Assembly (NCBI GenBank): GCA_003254925.1
Contig: QANZ01052775.1
Coordinates: forward strand, 1 to 64,000
DNA length: 64,000 bases
From: Chamaecrista fasciculata
Taxonomy: Eukaryota > Streptophyta > Magnoliopsida > Fabales > Fabaceae
Direction of reading: 5' to 3'
Notes under the pieces: model-generated
What the model was told of the DNA's origin: nothing
The model's input: the letters and a program-made list of their open reading frames with translations, nothing else
The model's database searches: none
Shown here: positions 37,058 through 48,400 of the stretch, in pieces
Layout: each line of letters begins with the position of its first letter
Position numbering within the stretch: position 1 is the first letter of the stretch
Translations under genes and position numbers: made by a program

Positions 37058-37486
37058 GGGTAAATTACACTTTGGTACTCTGTATTTTGACCCTATTTCA
37101 CTTTGATACCTTGTGGTTTGAAACCTGACACTTTGGTACCCTGAAGTATTCTCCATTAACACTTTGGTACCCTTTGGAGCTATTTTGTAATTTTAACTAT
37201 AACAAATTTTGCAAAAATTACATATTGACCCAAAAAATTTTTAAAGTTTTCATTTTTGTCCCTAGATAATTCGTATCCAGGGACCTATTTGTAATTTTTT
37301 GAAAATTTTTTGGGGTCAATATATAAATTTTGCAAAATTTGTTATGGTTAAAATTACAAAATAGCTTCAAAGGGTACCACAGTGTTAATAGAGAATACTA
37401 CAGGGTGCCAAAGTGTCAGGTTTCAAACTACAGGGTACCAAAGTGAAATAGGGTCAAACCACAAGGTACCAAAGTATAATTTACCC
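37058..37486. mobile_element. Fold-back MITE (Mutator-like), complete with 9-bp TSD
   Basis: Long inverted repeat starting GGGTAAATTACACTTTGG, with repeated 'ctttggtaccct' units, and ending with the complement. Perfect duplications AAAAAAATA flank it (37049-37057, 37487-37495). A single-arm relative is at 19510-19715. Confidence 0.85.
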
Positions 37487-37499
37487 AAAAAAATATAAG

Positions 37500-37660
37500 T
37501 ATAGGTAGACAGCACCGGTATCTCATCAGGGTCATAGAAGACCTCCTAATCTATTTGAGTACTAAATAATACTCTCACATCGATTAGGGGATTCGAACCT
37601 CGACGATTGTGCAACAAGTACTCAATCTTTTAATAACTGTGTAATTTCTTATTGTCCAAA
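37500..37660 (-). mobile_element. tRNA-derived SINE
   Basis: On the - strand a B box GAGGTTCGAATCCCC (around 37588-37574) follows an A box-like stretch about 50 bp upstream. No tRNA cloverleaf closes, so a SINE is preferred over a tRNA gene. Confidence 0.5.
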
Positions 37661-38327
37661 AAGGCAAAAAAATAAACTTCTTTATGGACATATAATACCT
37701 TCTAAAACAACTAGAGCTACCCAAAAAAATTTCACAACAACCTGATTAGAGCTTGAAATAGTAAAATTTCTTACTGTTGGACCTTAAGAAAATGAAAGGA
37801 CTGAAGTACAGAGTATATTTTGGCCAAGAAAAAGAAAGTACAGATTATATATATATATTAGAGGCTTTGCGTGCACTAACGGGCACGCAAATATGTATGT
37901 AAAATAAATGAGGGACTAAATTGTTAACTTAGTAAAAAAGAAAGGATCAAATAATAATTTTTCTCTTATTATTAATTTTGTACTATAATTTTAAAATGTG
38001 GACGACCAGAAAATGGTGGAGCCATATAATATAAGATATATATATATATATATATATATATGTTTTTGTCTTTATAACACTACCTCAACCCCTAATTAAG
38101 TGTCAACTGTTAAGCATACAAAAAGCACAATGACAAGATTGAAGTGCTAGATTGCTCAGGAAGGACATAAATATCAGAGGAAATGAACAAGAAAAATTCA
38201 GAATTTTGAATGCACAGATGACTTTTTACTAGTATTAACATACCATAATATAATAGTTTCTCAATGTCTCCATTCCCAAACACCTTTTTTTCTTGCTTTA
38301 GAAACCTCTAAAATCTTTTGTTTCTTC
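37661..38327. other. Spacer downstream of the DUF2985 gene
   Basis: AT-rich, with a (TA)n tract at about 38036-38060. I looked here on the - strand for a PLAC8 Cys-rich exon and saw none. Confidence 0.6.
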
Positions 38328-39889
38328 TCACCAGATATTGGACAGCCTAGGACTCCCCAAAATAGAAGAAGTGGACATTGTTCTGAAATGAGTAGCTTTG
38401 TCTTCATGAGGCAATGAATTCAGTGCAGGCTGAACATTTCTTGTCTCTAATGAAAATCTCTTCTCCATTGAGCCACTAGATCAAAAGAAAACACACTCCA
38501 AATTCAGACTCTTCAGTAATTTGGTTTAGAGTAAATTCACGTTTTGGTTCCTGAAAGATGATTAATTTCTCAATTTAGTCCATAAAAGACGGAATAATAA
38601 GATTTAGTCCTTGAAGGATGTAATTACAATCAATTTAGTCCTTTTGATTGTAATTAAATCTTTTGGGGGTTGAATCTTATAATTTTATGTTTCACAGACT
38701 AAATTGAAAAATCTACCATTTTTCAGAGACCAAATCATAAATTTACTCTTTTGATTTGCTAGTGTTAATAAACAAATGCTAAGTGATTCATACTATATGT
38801 TCAACAATCTAAACAAGAAGGCTTAAATACACTAATGACCTCAAGTTAGGGAAGCATCTGCATTACCTAATACCATTGTTGCTGATATTCATATTATTAT
38901 TTTTATTATCATTATAGTCCTTCCCCAGAGGGCTAAAAATGGCATAGAGACCTGCTACTGCAGGAGCAGCAATGGCTATGGAGAGAGAAATAGCAATACC
39001 AACATTAGGTCTTTGTGATCTCTTATAACCCAAGTTAAGGCCACACAGGGCATACTGAGCAAAGCAATTCACATGAAGTAACAACACTACCACCATCATG
39101 TGGACCCATTCATTAGGCTTGTATGTGCCATTCTTACAATACACTTCTCTGAGGGTAGAAATGTCTTTTGGCTTCCACCTGCAAACAAGAACTAAGTTTT
39201 AATGGACATATAATACCTTCTAAAACTATTTCTTTCTTATGATTTTTGTATCTCCAAATTTGGGTTGCTCTAATAGCAAGCTTTTTGGATTTTATTAAAA
39301 TTGATCCAAAGATCAAAGGGACTGTTTTTGCATTTTCCCCTAATATTCTGTACATAAGTTTAGATAAAGAATGTCTGTACCTGCATAGAAGAGCCAAGTG
39401 GTGGAACCTCTTAGGATGTTGGTATAGGCACATGAGAGTGAAGAGAGCATTGAGAATTTGATTGTTAACCTCAAACCATAAGTCTTTTTGAGACTTTTTG
39501 GTTAGGATTTTGTCTAACATTCCTGTAATTACAAGAAACAGAATTGCCCCTGAAATTGTCACACAAGTTATCCACAACACAAGGGCTATGTTCATAGGGT
39601 TCTTAATCCACTCTCTGCATAATTTTCTGATTTCAATGACTCTTGAATATCTTTGTTTTTCTACTTCAAGGGCTTCTTCTTCTTCTTCTGCCATTAATAA
39701 TCCCTTCTGGGATGTTGAAGTTTGAAGAGAAATGCTCAAATTGGCCTTAAAACCATTTGGATTTGCAGGTTCTTGTAAGTCTCCTTCAAAAGTAGATGAA
39801 TACATTGTATTGTAGCATCCAACAAATTTTTGAGTCTCTTGGATTCTAAGATGTTTATTTTGAAGGCTCAAGAATGATGGCTTCTGCAT
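38328..39889 (-). CDS. DUF2985-type membrane protein lacking the PLAC8 half, three exons
   Basis: Exons 39889-39381, 39178-38867 and 38475-38328 join with GT/AG borders, each junction in phase 2, giving 322 aa. The DUF2985 block is at about 90-170 (REWIKNPMN, a membrane span 99-122, FTLMCLYQHP). It continues with REVYCKNGTYKPNEW (180-194), a second span (about 197-216), GLNLGYKRS and a third span (about 229-251) ending SPLGKDY. All of this matches plant 'PLAC8 family' proteins of the DUF2985 type, which I recall as about 500 aa with a Cys-rich PLAC8 domain after this point. Here the last exon instead gives a 49-residue polar tail ending SNIW. The start is uncertain: an AG at 39884-39886 could be a splice acceptor, making Met29 (39805) the start (294 aa). 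Function in this family is poorly known; membrane location is inferred. Confidence 0.75.
38528..38749. mobile_element. Fold-back MITE in intron 2 of the DUF2985 gene
   Basis: AGAGTAAATTCACGTTTTGG pairs with 'ccaaatcataaatttactct'. Flanks TTTGGTTT and TTTGATTT are a near target duplication. It makes up over half of the 391-bp intron. Confidence 0.7.
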
Positions 39890-40180
39890 GCATGAGGGAG
39901 CAAAATCTCAAATCTCACTAGAATTATTTTTCTTTATTTTCATAAGTTTGTTCCTCATAAAGCCCAAAGGACACTTACAACAATAACTAAAAATTCTTAG
40001 ATCCAATAATAGAAGGTAAACAATTTTTAAATATTATAAGTGAATTCTTATAAGGGTAAACCCTCAATGTAGTGGCTGTTATTTTAGTCATTGGATTTTG
40101 AAAAGATTTGATCTTGCATTCTTGCTAGTCTCCGAAATTCATGACTCATTATAATTTAGTCCCTTCAATGATTGCGTTGT

Positions 40181-41361
40181 ACATTGATAGTGTGTTCATA
40201 TAAAGACTAACTTGCAACGAATCAAGAAGTCATCAGGACTAGATCAAACATTTCAAAAATTTAAGAACCAAAATTACAATATCCATATAATTTAGGGACT
40301 ACAATGTTAATTTCATTCTTATAATATTAAGAAATTTCAATTTGGTTCCTAGTTTTGCAAAACTAGGGACCAAATCTCTTCATTTAAGCCCCTGGAGGTT
40401 TACTTTTTTTTTTTTTTTTTGCAAAACAACCACTAGTTTCCAAATCTCTTCATTTAAGCCCCAACTATCTGCATTCCAGTTCCATAATGTAAGATAATGT
40501 TACATTTAGGTCCCTGACTAAAAAACAAAACTGAATCTGGAAAAATTTGAAAATGTTACATTTTAGTCCCTGAGAGTTCTCAAGTCTGTGACATAAGGAC
40601 TTAAAAGAACTTTGAGGATAACAGAGATGAACCTAAAAATACAGAAAAAACAAAGATGAAAAACACACACACAGACTTAACTTAAAAACAAAAAGAGAAG
40701 GAGACCCACCAATAAGAAGCCCCAAACTTCGCCCGAAAACTCAAGAGTTTGCCGGAAAACTCAAGAGCTTGCCGGAACCTCCATGAAATGCACACGAGAA
40801 CTTCCTCAAAATATTTCAAAAACCTCTCTAAAAAACTAGTGAAAAACTCTCAAAACTCTCTCCAAAGAGACTCCCCCCTTCTCAGCTTCCTCCCTCCCTC
40901 TTATCTCTCAAACTCCCTCCTACACACCTACCTCCATTTTTAGAAAAACCCATTCCTTCTTTAAAGGAAATGTCTCTTGTAGTGCTTATTGGTGAATAAT
41001 GATGTTTGCATGTTTTTGGTGATGAATGATGATGCACGTATATCACATGGTGATATGGTCACTCATGTGTGTATTTTATTATATTAAAATAAATAGACAT
41101 ATATCTTTTTTTTTTAATTTTATTATTATTATTATTTAAAAACAAACTTTTAAAATTACAAAGCGGCCCAGACCAAATTGGCTGTTCACAATGATAGTGT
41201 ATTCATATAAAGACTAAGTTGCAACAAATCAAGAAGTGCTCATCAGGACTAGATCAAACATTCCAAAAAATTAAGGATCAAAATGACAATGTTCATATAA
41301 TTTAGGGACTGTAATGTTAATTTACTCATTCTTATAATATTAAGAAATTTCAATTTGGTCG
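40181..41361. repeat. Direct repeats 840 bp apart
   Basis: 40181-40347 and 41190-41361 share a block with 'ttcatataaagacta', 'catcaggactagatcaaaca' and 'ttcttataatattaagaaat', with scattered differences. They flank LTR-like DNA (40370-41180) in what is probably the 5' UTR intron of the DUF2985 gene. Confidence 0.75.
40370..41180 (-). mobile_element. LTR-like fossil (Gypsy type)
   Basis: On the - strand the order is a U3-like AT-rich part, 'ttctttaaagaaggaatggg', then GA-rich and 'gagttttccggcaa(g/a)ctcttg' repeats, as in leader and U5 regions of plant Gypsy LTRs. Ends are not clear and no coding part is present. The frame at 40749-40943 is not a gene. Confidence 0.35.
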
Positions 41362-41863
41362 CCATCATTAAATTTTTCTTTCAATTTCGTTGATGTGACC
41401 AATCTGTTTGACATTGATGTTCTAAAACCACAAATTCACCCAACAAAGAGGAAAACAAAATTAAAAGTAGATCATAAAGTAAAATTCACTTAGAAGCCTC
41501 ACATCTAATTCTAATGCAGCTTAAGATAAGTGGTTTGAGTGAATTGGTAAGAATTATAAATACTCAAACTTGGGAGATCTGCAAAAGAGTGGAAAAAAAA
41601 AACAACAGAGTTGAACAGAAATGTCGAGAATTTTGGAGATTTGGAAGGTGAAATGTGAATCCTACTTCTATTTCTTTGTTTCAGACCAAATCATCATAAA
41701 TTTAATTCATGGGAACATACAAATATATGGTGTTGAGATATGAGAAATCATGTAAATGATGAACTAGTGAAGAGATCTAAGCAGTTTGGTGGAATTCATA
41801 AAAGCAAACAAGAGAGAGATTGCAGGAAAATTAAGGAGAGAGAGAGAGAGAGAGAAAATGTAC

Positions 41864-41960
41864 CTTATTAGGGTTTGAAGTGAGGAAGAAGAAGAAGAAG
41901 ATTGAAGCTATGGAGATTCAGTGATAGTAATGGTGGTGACTTCACTTTACTCATTTGGCA
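41864..41960 (-). other. Candidate non-coding first exon of the DUF2985 gene
   Basis: On the - strand a CTTCTTCTTC-rich, ATG-free leader ends AACCCTAATAAG/GTACATTTTC, a good donor at 41863, followed by a (CT)n intron start. It would splice about 2 kb to the first coding exon near 39.88 kb. Inferred from composition and splice signal only. Confidence 0.45.
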
Positions 41961-42046
41961 GTGGCAAAAGCGGGAATACATTTCAACTTTTTCAAACACA
42001 TGCATGTCCTTTTTCTAACATTTTAACTCTTTCAAATTTCAAAGTT

Positions 42047-42378
42047 GGCTTAAGTGCAATTTTGGTCCCCTAACTTTTGCAAAGGTCTCAATTTGGTCCC
42101 CTAACTTTTTTTGTTGCAATTTTGGTCCCTTAACTTTCGCAAAGGTCTCAATTTGGTCCCCTAATTTTTTTTTGTTGCAATTTTGGTCCCTTAACTTTCG
42201 TAAAGGTCTCAATTTGGTCCCCTAACTTTCGCAAAGGTCTCAATTTGGTCCCATAACTTTTTTTGTTNCCAAATTGAGACCTTTGCGAAAGTTAGGGGAC
42301 CAAAATTGCAACAAAAAAAGTTAGGGGACCAAATTGAGACCTTTGCGAAAGTTAAGGGACCAAAATTGCACTTAAACC
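42047..42378. mobile_element. Fold-back MITE (Mutator-like) with 9-bp TSD
   Basis: GGCTTAAGTGCAATTTTGG at the left and its complement at the right, filled with tandem 'ggtcccctaactttcgcaaa' units in both directions. Perfect TTCAAAGTT duplications flank it (42038-42046, 42379-42387). A single N (42268) sits where the two arms meet, so the arm lengths may be compressed in the assembly. Confidence 0.85.
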
Positions 42379-43058
42379 TTCAAAGTTTTGTATGTAGTCA
42401 CTAGTCACCAATCAATAATTCATCACTTTTGATTTTTTATGGAGAAGGATTTTCTAGATTAACATAATAATAGATAAAAAATAAAAATAAAAGATAATAG
42501 AGGGTGGAAATAAAATTTACTCTTTTATTTTTACTTTTTTTTTAATCAAAGTTTATTACGTCAAAATTTCAAAATTCTTTTGGTTGATTTCAACTTTTGT
42601 TTGTTTGGGTTATTTATTAACCATAAACACTTAAAATATATAAAATATATATATATGGATGAAAATGTGTCTTGTAAAATTTATGAAAAAAAAATGTTTC
42701 AAAAGTATGTGAAAATAATAAGTATTTAACATATTGGAAACTTTGTATATTTTAAAAGGGAATACAAATACTTTTATAAAATTTAAATTCATAAAATGAA
42801 TTATGAAATTATTTAAAATAATATGATATTTTATATTTTTCTTACAATAATGATTAATGAATAAGATCATTTAAAAGTAATTGAAAGTTAATTAATTTAT
42901 CTAGCAACTTCCCATTATTCCTTTTCTCTTTAAAGTTAGTTTATTATATATATATATAGGCCAAAAACAATTATATATATATATAATCTTATTATCTCTA
43001 TAGTTTTGAGATATATACTCTTAGAAGATCACAAAATTATATAACATGCTATAAATAG
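42379..43058. other. AT-rich spacer, no gene
   Basis: Nothing beyond TA microsatellites. Confidence 0.6.
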
Positions 43059-43415
43059 GTAAAAATACTGTGGGTATTCTTTTTTAAAAAAATTGTCAAT
43101 TATGCTTTCAAAAATTTAAATTAAACTCAATTGTACCTCGATATTTAATGTTGTTTAAATTATTAATGAAAAATATTAACGTCATATTGATGTTAATAAT
43201 TTTAAGAGTATAATTGACATAAAAATGTAAAAATTTTAAGATATAATTGACAATAAAATAAAGAAGGAAAAAAAAAAGTCACTTGGCATGTTAATATTTT
43301 TTGTTAACGATTTACACAATCAGGTCTTGGTACAATATGTGTACAATATATGTTAAATGTAAAAATTTAAAAATATAATTAGTCAAAAAAAATTGAGAAT
43401 ACTTTTAAGTTACCC
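43059..43415. repeat. Degenerate fold-back MITE, GGCAAAAACA-like
   Basis: Arms 'ggtaaaaatactgtgggtat' and 'gagaatacttttaagttaccc' pair imperfectly; the inner 'cataattgaca' units are typical of the family at 2729 and 22525. Confidence 0.5.
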
Positions 43416-43514
43416 TTATAATTTAGGAGCATGATACTATTTTTCCATATAAATATTATCAAATAATCATCATAGTCCAAATTGGCTCAAATTAAAGTTT
43501 CCTTTTCTTTTTTC

Positions 43515-43700
43515 AGTCAATAGAAACTTTCATTATATAAATGGCGTAAAGCCGAAAGGATACAAACAGAAGATTTAACAAGGCTTAAAGTTAAACATGC
43601 AAAGTTGTAAAGCCTTCTAGAGAACTTAAGTTGGGCCTATTGGGCTTCTCTTAATACTGGATCGATTTGTATTTCTAAAACCTCAACTTTGTAGCCTTTG
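43515..43700 (-). mobile_element. LINE 3'-end fragment
   Basis: On the - strand 'tatcctttcggctttacgcc' followed by 'atttatataatgaaagtttc' resembles the 3' UTR of plant L1-type LINEs (VLM... 'aatgaaa' ending). No ORF2 remains. Low confidence. Confidence 0.35.
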
Positions 43701-43765
43701 GGCTTTTCAGGCTTTCTAATAAGATCAGATATTCTGACAATAAAAAAAGATCACATATTTTTACC

Positions 43766-44143
43766 AAAAGTACTTTGGTGATTTGGTCCATATTAATCGC
43801 AACAATGTGTCAAAAGTTACAATTATTAGTAATGAAGCAAACCTAGTAAAATGGAGGTCGTCATTGAACTCATGAAATAAAAAAAAAAATCTTAGATTAG
43901 GAGTTTTCGTAGTTGTCGGGGTCGCCGCGTATCTCGCCTGAAAGTTCACTAGATACTTGAGGGTCCAAAATAGAACTTTGAGCAAATTTGAGGGACCAAA
44001 ATAGGACTTTGGCCCAAAAAAATTGAAGTTAGTGTATAATTGACACCAACGTTTCACATTGAGAGCATAACTGACACAAAACAAACGTTAGGGGCATAAC
44101 TGAAACTGACCCCAAACGTTAAGAGCACGAAAGGATCTTTTAC
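43766..44143. repeat. MITE fragments
   Basis: 43960-44022 ends 'gaccaaaataggactttggcc', as do pieces near 16860 and 17930. 44025-44143 matches the right arm of the MITE at 59764-60342 (cgtttcacattg, acgttaggggcataactga). Confidence 0.5.
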
Positions 44144-44298
44144 CTGAATATTATTATTTGACTACAGCTTCATATGAATTGTGTAGCTTTGAGCCTTTGA
44201 TCTTCATCTTCCTTTTCAAACCCAAAAAAAAAATCTTCATCTTCCTTTTTAATCTTTTTTGTTAATAATTTGAGTTTAAAGGGTCAATTTTTTTTTTT

Positions 44299-44510
44299 CA
44301 GAGACAGGAATGGACAAAACACCTAAGACGGGTGTTAGTCCTTATTCCCATATAACTTACTTAAATACTCACACACACTTATTTCCCACCGATGTGGGGC
44401 TTGAAACCACCACAAGGGCATGCCCCAAGCACGCGCTTTGCGCTCCCACCCCAGTTTTACCTTTCATGCACATACATTTCATTTTTTGGCCAGAGACAAG
44501 AATGGAATTG
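44299..44510 (-). mobile_element. SINE-like retroposon with A-tail
   Basis: On the - strand a GC-rich head (GCGCAAAGCGCGTGCTTGGG) and a weak B box (GGTTTCAAGCCCC) lead to a 3' end TTAGGTGTTTTGTCCATTCC-TGTCTCTG followed by an A run (44300-44290). The same 3' end occurs in the tiny insert at 56839-56882, and a partial copy 'cattcttgtctctggcc' adjoins at about 44500. Frame 44310-44531 is not a gene. Confidence 0.5.
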
Positions 44511-44709
44511 TTTGAATGTTTAGAGAACTAAGAAAGTGAGATGATAACATGTTATATGTACCGATACTTGATTACTTTTAATTTTTCTTTACTTGGTTTT
44601 GGATTGGACATGTTGAACATTTCACATGCCAAGATAGGACACTTTAGGACCCATCATCCATCTCTATTAAATGTTGAGATCTATGAAGTATGAGCATTGA
44701 CAAGGATAT

Positions 44710-45482
44710 AAGACATTATATAAATGCAAAATTTATATATATATAGACAAAATTTTAAAATTACTTGACACGATACACCATATGTTGATATAGGGGTGTC
44801 AAAATGGGCCCAAGCCAGCGGGCCCGACCCGGCCCGCCCGCTAAATGGGCGGTCTTGGGCTTTAAAATATAAGCCCGTTTAAATGCGGGCTTAAATGGGC
44901 GGGCCCGTTTAGCCCGCGGGCTAAACGGGTACGGGGCGGGCTACCCGCGAGCTTAAACGGGCTTTTGGTTTTTTTTTTTTAAAAAAAAAACTGGGCCTAT
45001 CAACAAAAAAAACAATCTGCACTAGATAGTAAAAAAAAACAGTTTTGTCAAAAAAAAAATACATATTTGGCCCAATTATTGTTTTTGGCCTGTTGGCAAA
45101 AAAAAAAAAAATTTGCCCAAAACAAATACAATTTTACCAAAAAAAAATAGTTTTAATAATAAAAAAAAAACCCGCGGGCCGGCCCGCCCCAGCCCGCCAA
45201 GAGGCGGGCCCATTGCGGGCTTGGGCGGGCCGGGCCCGTTTGACACCCCTATGTTGATATATATAGACAATTAAAAATTTATAAATTTTAATGAGAACTT
45301 AAAAATTATAATATCTATTAATAACATTTTCTATTGTTTGTCATGTTCAAGTTAAAAAAATAATTTTATATTTTGAAACTTTATGTATGTGTCGTATGTG
45401 TGTCATATGTGTGTTAGATACGGACACATGTTTAATATGGTGACACATCCTCAAAATAAAGTGTTCATGCTTCATAGGTTAA
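44710..45482. repeat. 'TGAAGCATGGACACT' family repeat interrupted by a hAT MITE
   Basis: The right end (complement of 'tatgaagcatgaacacttta') and text with repeated 'gtgtcgtatgtgtgtc' match copies at 50520-50880 and 60559-60768. A hAT element (44791-45251) is inserted. Unclassified dispersed repeat. Confidence 0.6.
44791..45251. mobile_element. GC-rich hAT MITE with perfect 8-bp TSD
   Basis: TAGGGGTGTCAAAATGGGCC and its near-perfect complement bound the element; TGTTGATA flanks both ends (44783-44790, 45252-45259). The arms are dense in GGCGGGCCCG-type motifs, strikingly GC-rich for this window, while the centre is A/T-tract DNA. Non-coding. Confidence 0.9.
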
Positions 45483-45486
45483 GATT

Positions 45487-46045
45487 AGAGGTGAACAACG
45501 GGTAGGGTTGACCCGCAAACCCGCAAAATCTAACTCAACGCACAACTGTGGATTGGATTGGTTTAAGCTTGCGGGTTGGGTTAGTTTTGAAAATGTCAAC
45601 TCACAGACCTTTGGGTCTAGTTGTGGGTTTATAGTTTCAAGAATCAACTCAACCTGCGAACCCGTACATATTTTTATATTTTTATTTTTAAAATTTTTTT
45701 ATATAATTTTTATGTATTTTTTAAACATATTTTTGTTGTTAGTTCTATATAATTAAGATATTATGACTTTAGAATTTATATAATTAAATATGTGTTACAT
45801 TTATAAAATTTTGAAGTGTATTTTAATTGATTTACATATATATCTAATCGTTGGTTTTAAATTTTTTGTGTGTAAACATTTTCCTCCACTATTTATAAGT
45901 TTATAATATTTCTCCGCATAAGACATATATATATTTTAAAAAGAAATTATATTTGTTGACCTTTAAACTTAACCAAACCCAACTCACATATTAATATGTA
46001 GGTTGGATTAAAATTTTCTCCAAACTTGTCAACTCAACCCATGTT
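45487..46045. mobile_element. hAT-like MITE, ends partly decayed
   Basis: Ends AGAGGTGAACAAC and complement AAGGGTGAACATG, with 'gcgggttgggttag' / 'aacccaactcac' arms as in the other hAT copies. No clear target duplication. Confidence 0.55.
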
Positions 46046-46099
46046 CACCCTTGATCAAAAAAAAAAAAAACCTTTCAAATAAATGGTTTGGCTACTCCT

Positions 46100-48400
46100 A
46101 CAAAAATTCCAATGTATTTATATGTGAAATCTTATTGATACAAATAAATATATGCAGTTCATACAAATAAATATATGTACTGGTCAATTATTCAATGTCG
46201 ACAATTTATAAAATGTGATTTTAATCACTCTAATTTAATAATCCTTAAATTTTCAATATCCCTTAAAATATTTCTTCAAATTCAATGAAAGTTCTTGGTA
46301 CTGAAATCACTACTAAGGTTATAACTTTCATGAAAAATAAAAATTGTTGATCTTATAAATTTATTACGATATTGAAACTTTTTTATTCTCTTCATTTCAA
46401 GAAAATCATTCTCTGCAATATATATTATGCTTCCACGAGGTCCTTGATTTTATATTTCACTTATTCAAAAATGACTAGTCAAGTAAAAATATATATTTAT
46501 ATAAAATATTCATGAACTTTATGTTCATATATCAACCAATTACAACCGGCAAAAAATTTCACAATCTCGAATTTTATCTCTTCTAGAGATATGTAGTGTT
46601 AAAATTTTCACAAATCAATTCACATCATAATTTTAATTTTTGTCTCATATCAATATAAAAATACATATATGCCTCAAATGAAATATGTATATTAATCTTT
46701 GCCTTCAAGGCTATCAACAAACGTTTTTACCATTTCTAATAATTATATAATTAGTACTTATAATTCTTTAAAATGGGCTAGTTATTAGCCTTAAGGGTCA
46801 ATATTAAATAATATCTCTATGATAAAATAATCGACTTTATGATGATAAACTCATATATGAATTATTAGTTTTCAAGGTTACTATTAGACAAACAATTGTT
46901 TTTGGCAAATTACTGATGCAACAATCATTCCATGCACCTATGATCTTTGCAAATAACATGGCTTCATGCCATCAAAAATATTTTCAACAATTATAAAACT
47001 TCTATCAATATATATTGATTCATAGCCTTCCAAGTGATTATCAACTGATTTCAATAATTGCATCTTTACATTTTGTAGATCTATGAAAGTGTGACATTGT
47101 CTTTCCATCACATATCTATAAATGATGTAAATTATCAATTTTATGATAATCAAATCAAAGATAATATGGCTCCAGACTATTTCTTATATAACCTTTAACT
47201 TTTCAAGGTGATAATAATAAATTTAAATATAAAATAGATCATGAACATATTTCAATATAAATAATTTAAAGTAAGAACAAAGCTCTCTTGCCTAATAAAA
47301 ACTTCTTACCTTCAATTTACCATGATGAAAAAAAAACATTTGAAGTTAACTAACTTACTCAAATTTGACAGAGGCTCGTGCTTATAACGTGTTGTGAACC
47401 AGACAAAAATATAAATAAGAAAAATATCAAGAGAGAAAAGAGATACACAAATTATCCCTAAAAAAAGCTTAGCTCTTCAAGAACCATTTTATATACTCTA
47501 TTGATGTAACTCTTTAAGAGCTCATCCTCAAATCGTATTATTATGTTTATTCGCACTTAAAGGTAGCCCCTTTATATAGAACTCTTGAGATAAAAGAAGG
47601 TGAGTAGGTTAAAGGCTATTAAGGGCACCATAATATGAGTGATGTTATGTGCCTTAAAACATACTAATGAGGGGATGATTACATCTAGGCATGACAATTT
47701 CCCCCACAAACGAAGATCCCCACAGGTATTGCTCCGTGGGGATCCCCAAATGCGGAGAAATATTCCTCATGGAGAAGGTGATAAATTTGACCTTATATGT
47801 AACTTGGGGACGGGAACGGGGAATATACCCCCTGCCCCGCGGGGTCCCCATCCCCAAATTAAAATTATATATAAATATTTTTAAAAATATTATTATAATT
47901 TTATAGACAATTTTCATCCGTTAGATTTAAATTTAAGTATTAATTTTTAGCCCTTAAGGTGTTAGTATTTATGGATGATAATTATTTTAAGCATGTAATT
48001 TATTTTTCAAATTTTATGTACTTTGTATTGAATTTTGTTGTGATTTGAATTTGTTATACTGTGTTTTGAATGAAATTTTATAATTCAAACTAAACTATTT
48101 ATTGGAATATGTTTTGAATCAATTAGAAATAGTCATATATTTTTTTTAAATAAAATTATATGGGGATCTTCGTGAGGACCGCGAGGACGGGGAGAAAAAA
48201 ATCTCCACGACAGGGATTGGGATGGGGAGAACAAGGGATGCAGGGACAAGGACGGGGAGTACCTCTTTTGTTCTCGTCCTGCGCTAGTGTCATCCCTAGT
48301 TACATCATGGATTTAAAAATATTATAATGGAAGAGAATGTTACAAGAGAATAAAGATTCCAATACTCATTTATGTTAATGACTTGTTATAAATGTGTCAT
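46100..48400 (-). mobile_element. Copia LTR retrotransposon fossil: LTR and leader
   Basis: On the - strand an LTR-like region (about 48400-47400, with TATATAAAGGGGC near 47580) is followed by CACAACACGTTATAAGCACG at about 47396, a motif that I recall directly downstream of Copia-type LTRs, then an AT-rich leader to about 46100. No coding part is recognised; the element is broken. A hAT MITE (47686-48298) is inserted in the LTR. Limits approximate. Confidence 0.5.
47686..48298. mobile_element. hAT MITE inserted in the Copia LTR
   Basis: TAGGCATGACAATTTCCCC and complement of GTGTCATCCCTA bound it. ATTACATC and GTTACATC (47678-47685, 48299-48306) form an 8-bp duplication with one difference. 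The arms hold 'ggggatcccc', 'gggacggg' motifs; the centre is AT-rich. The frames at 47639-47917 are arm sequence. Confidence 0.75.

Noticed and set aside
39134-39380. Read-through of DUF2985 exon 1 into a continuous 251-aa frame
   Set aside because: The family sequence resumes only after splicing at 39381/39178; the intervening residues are unrelated to the family and intron borders are canonical.
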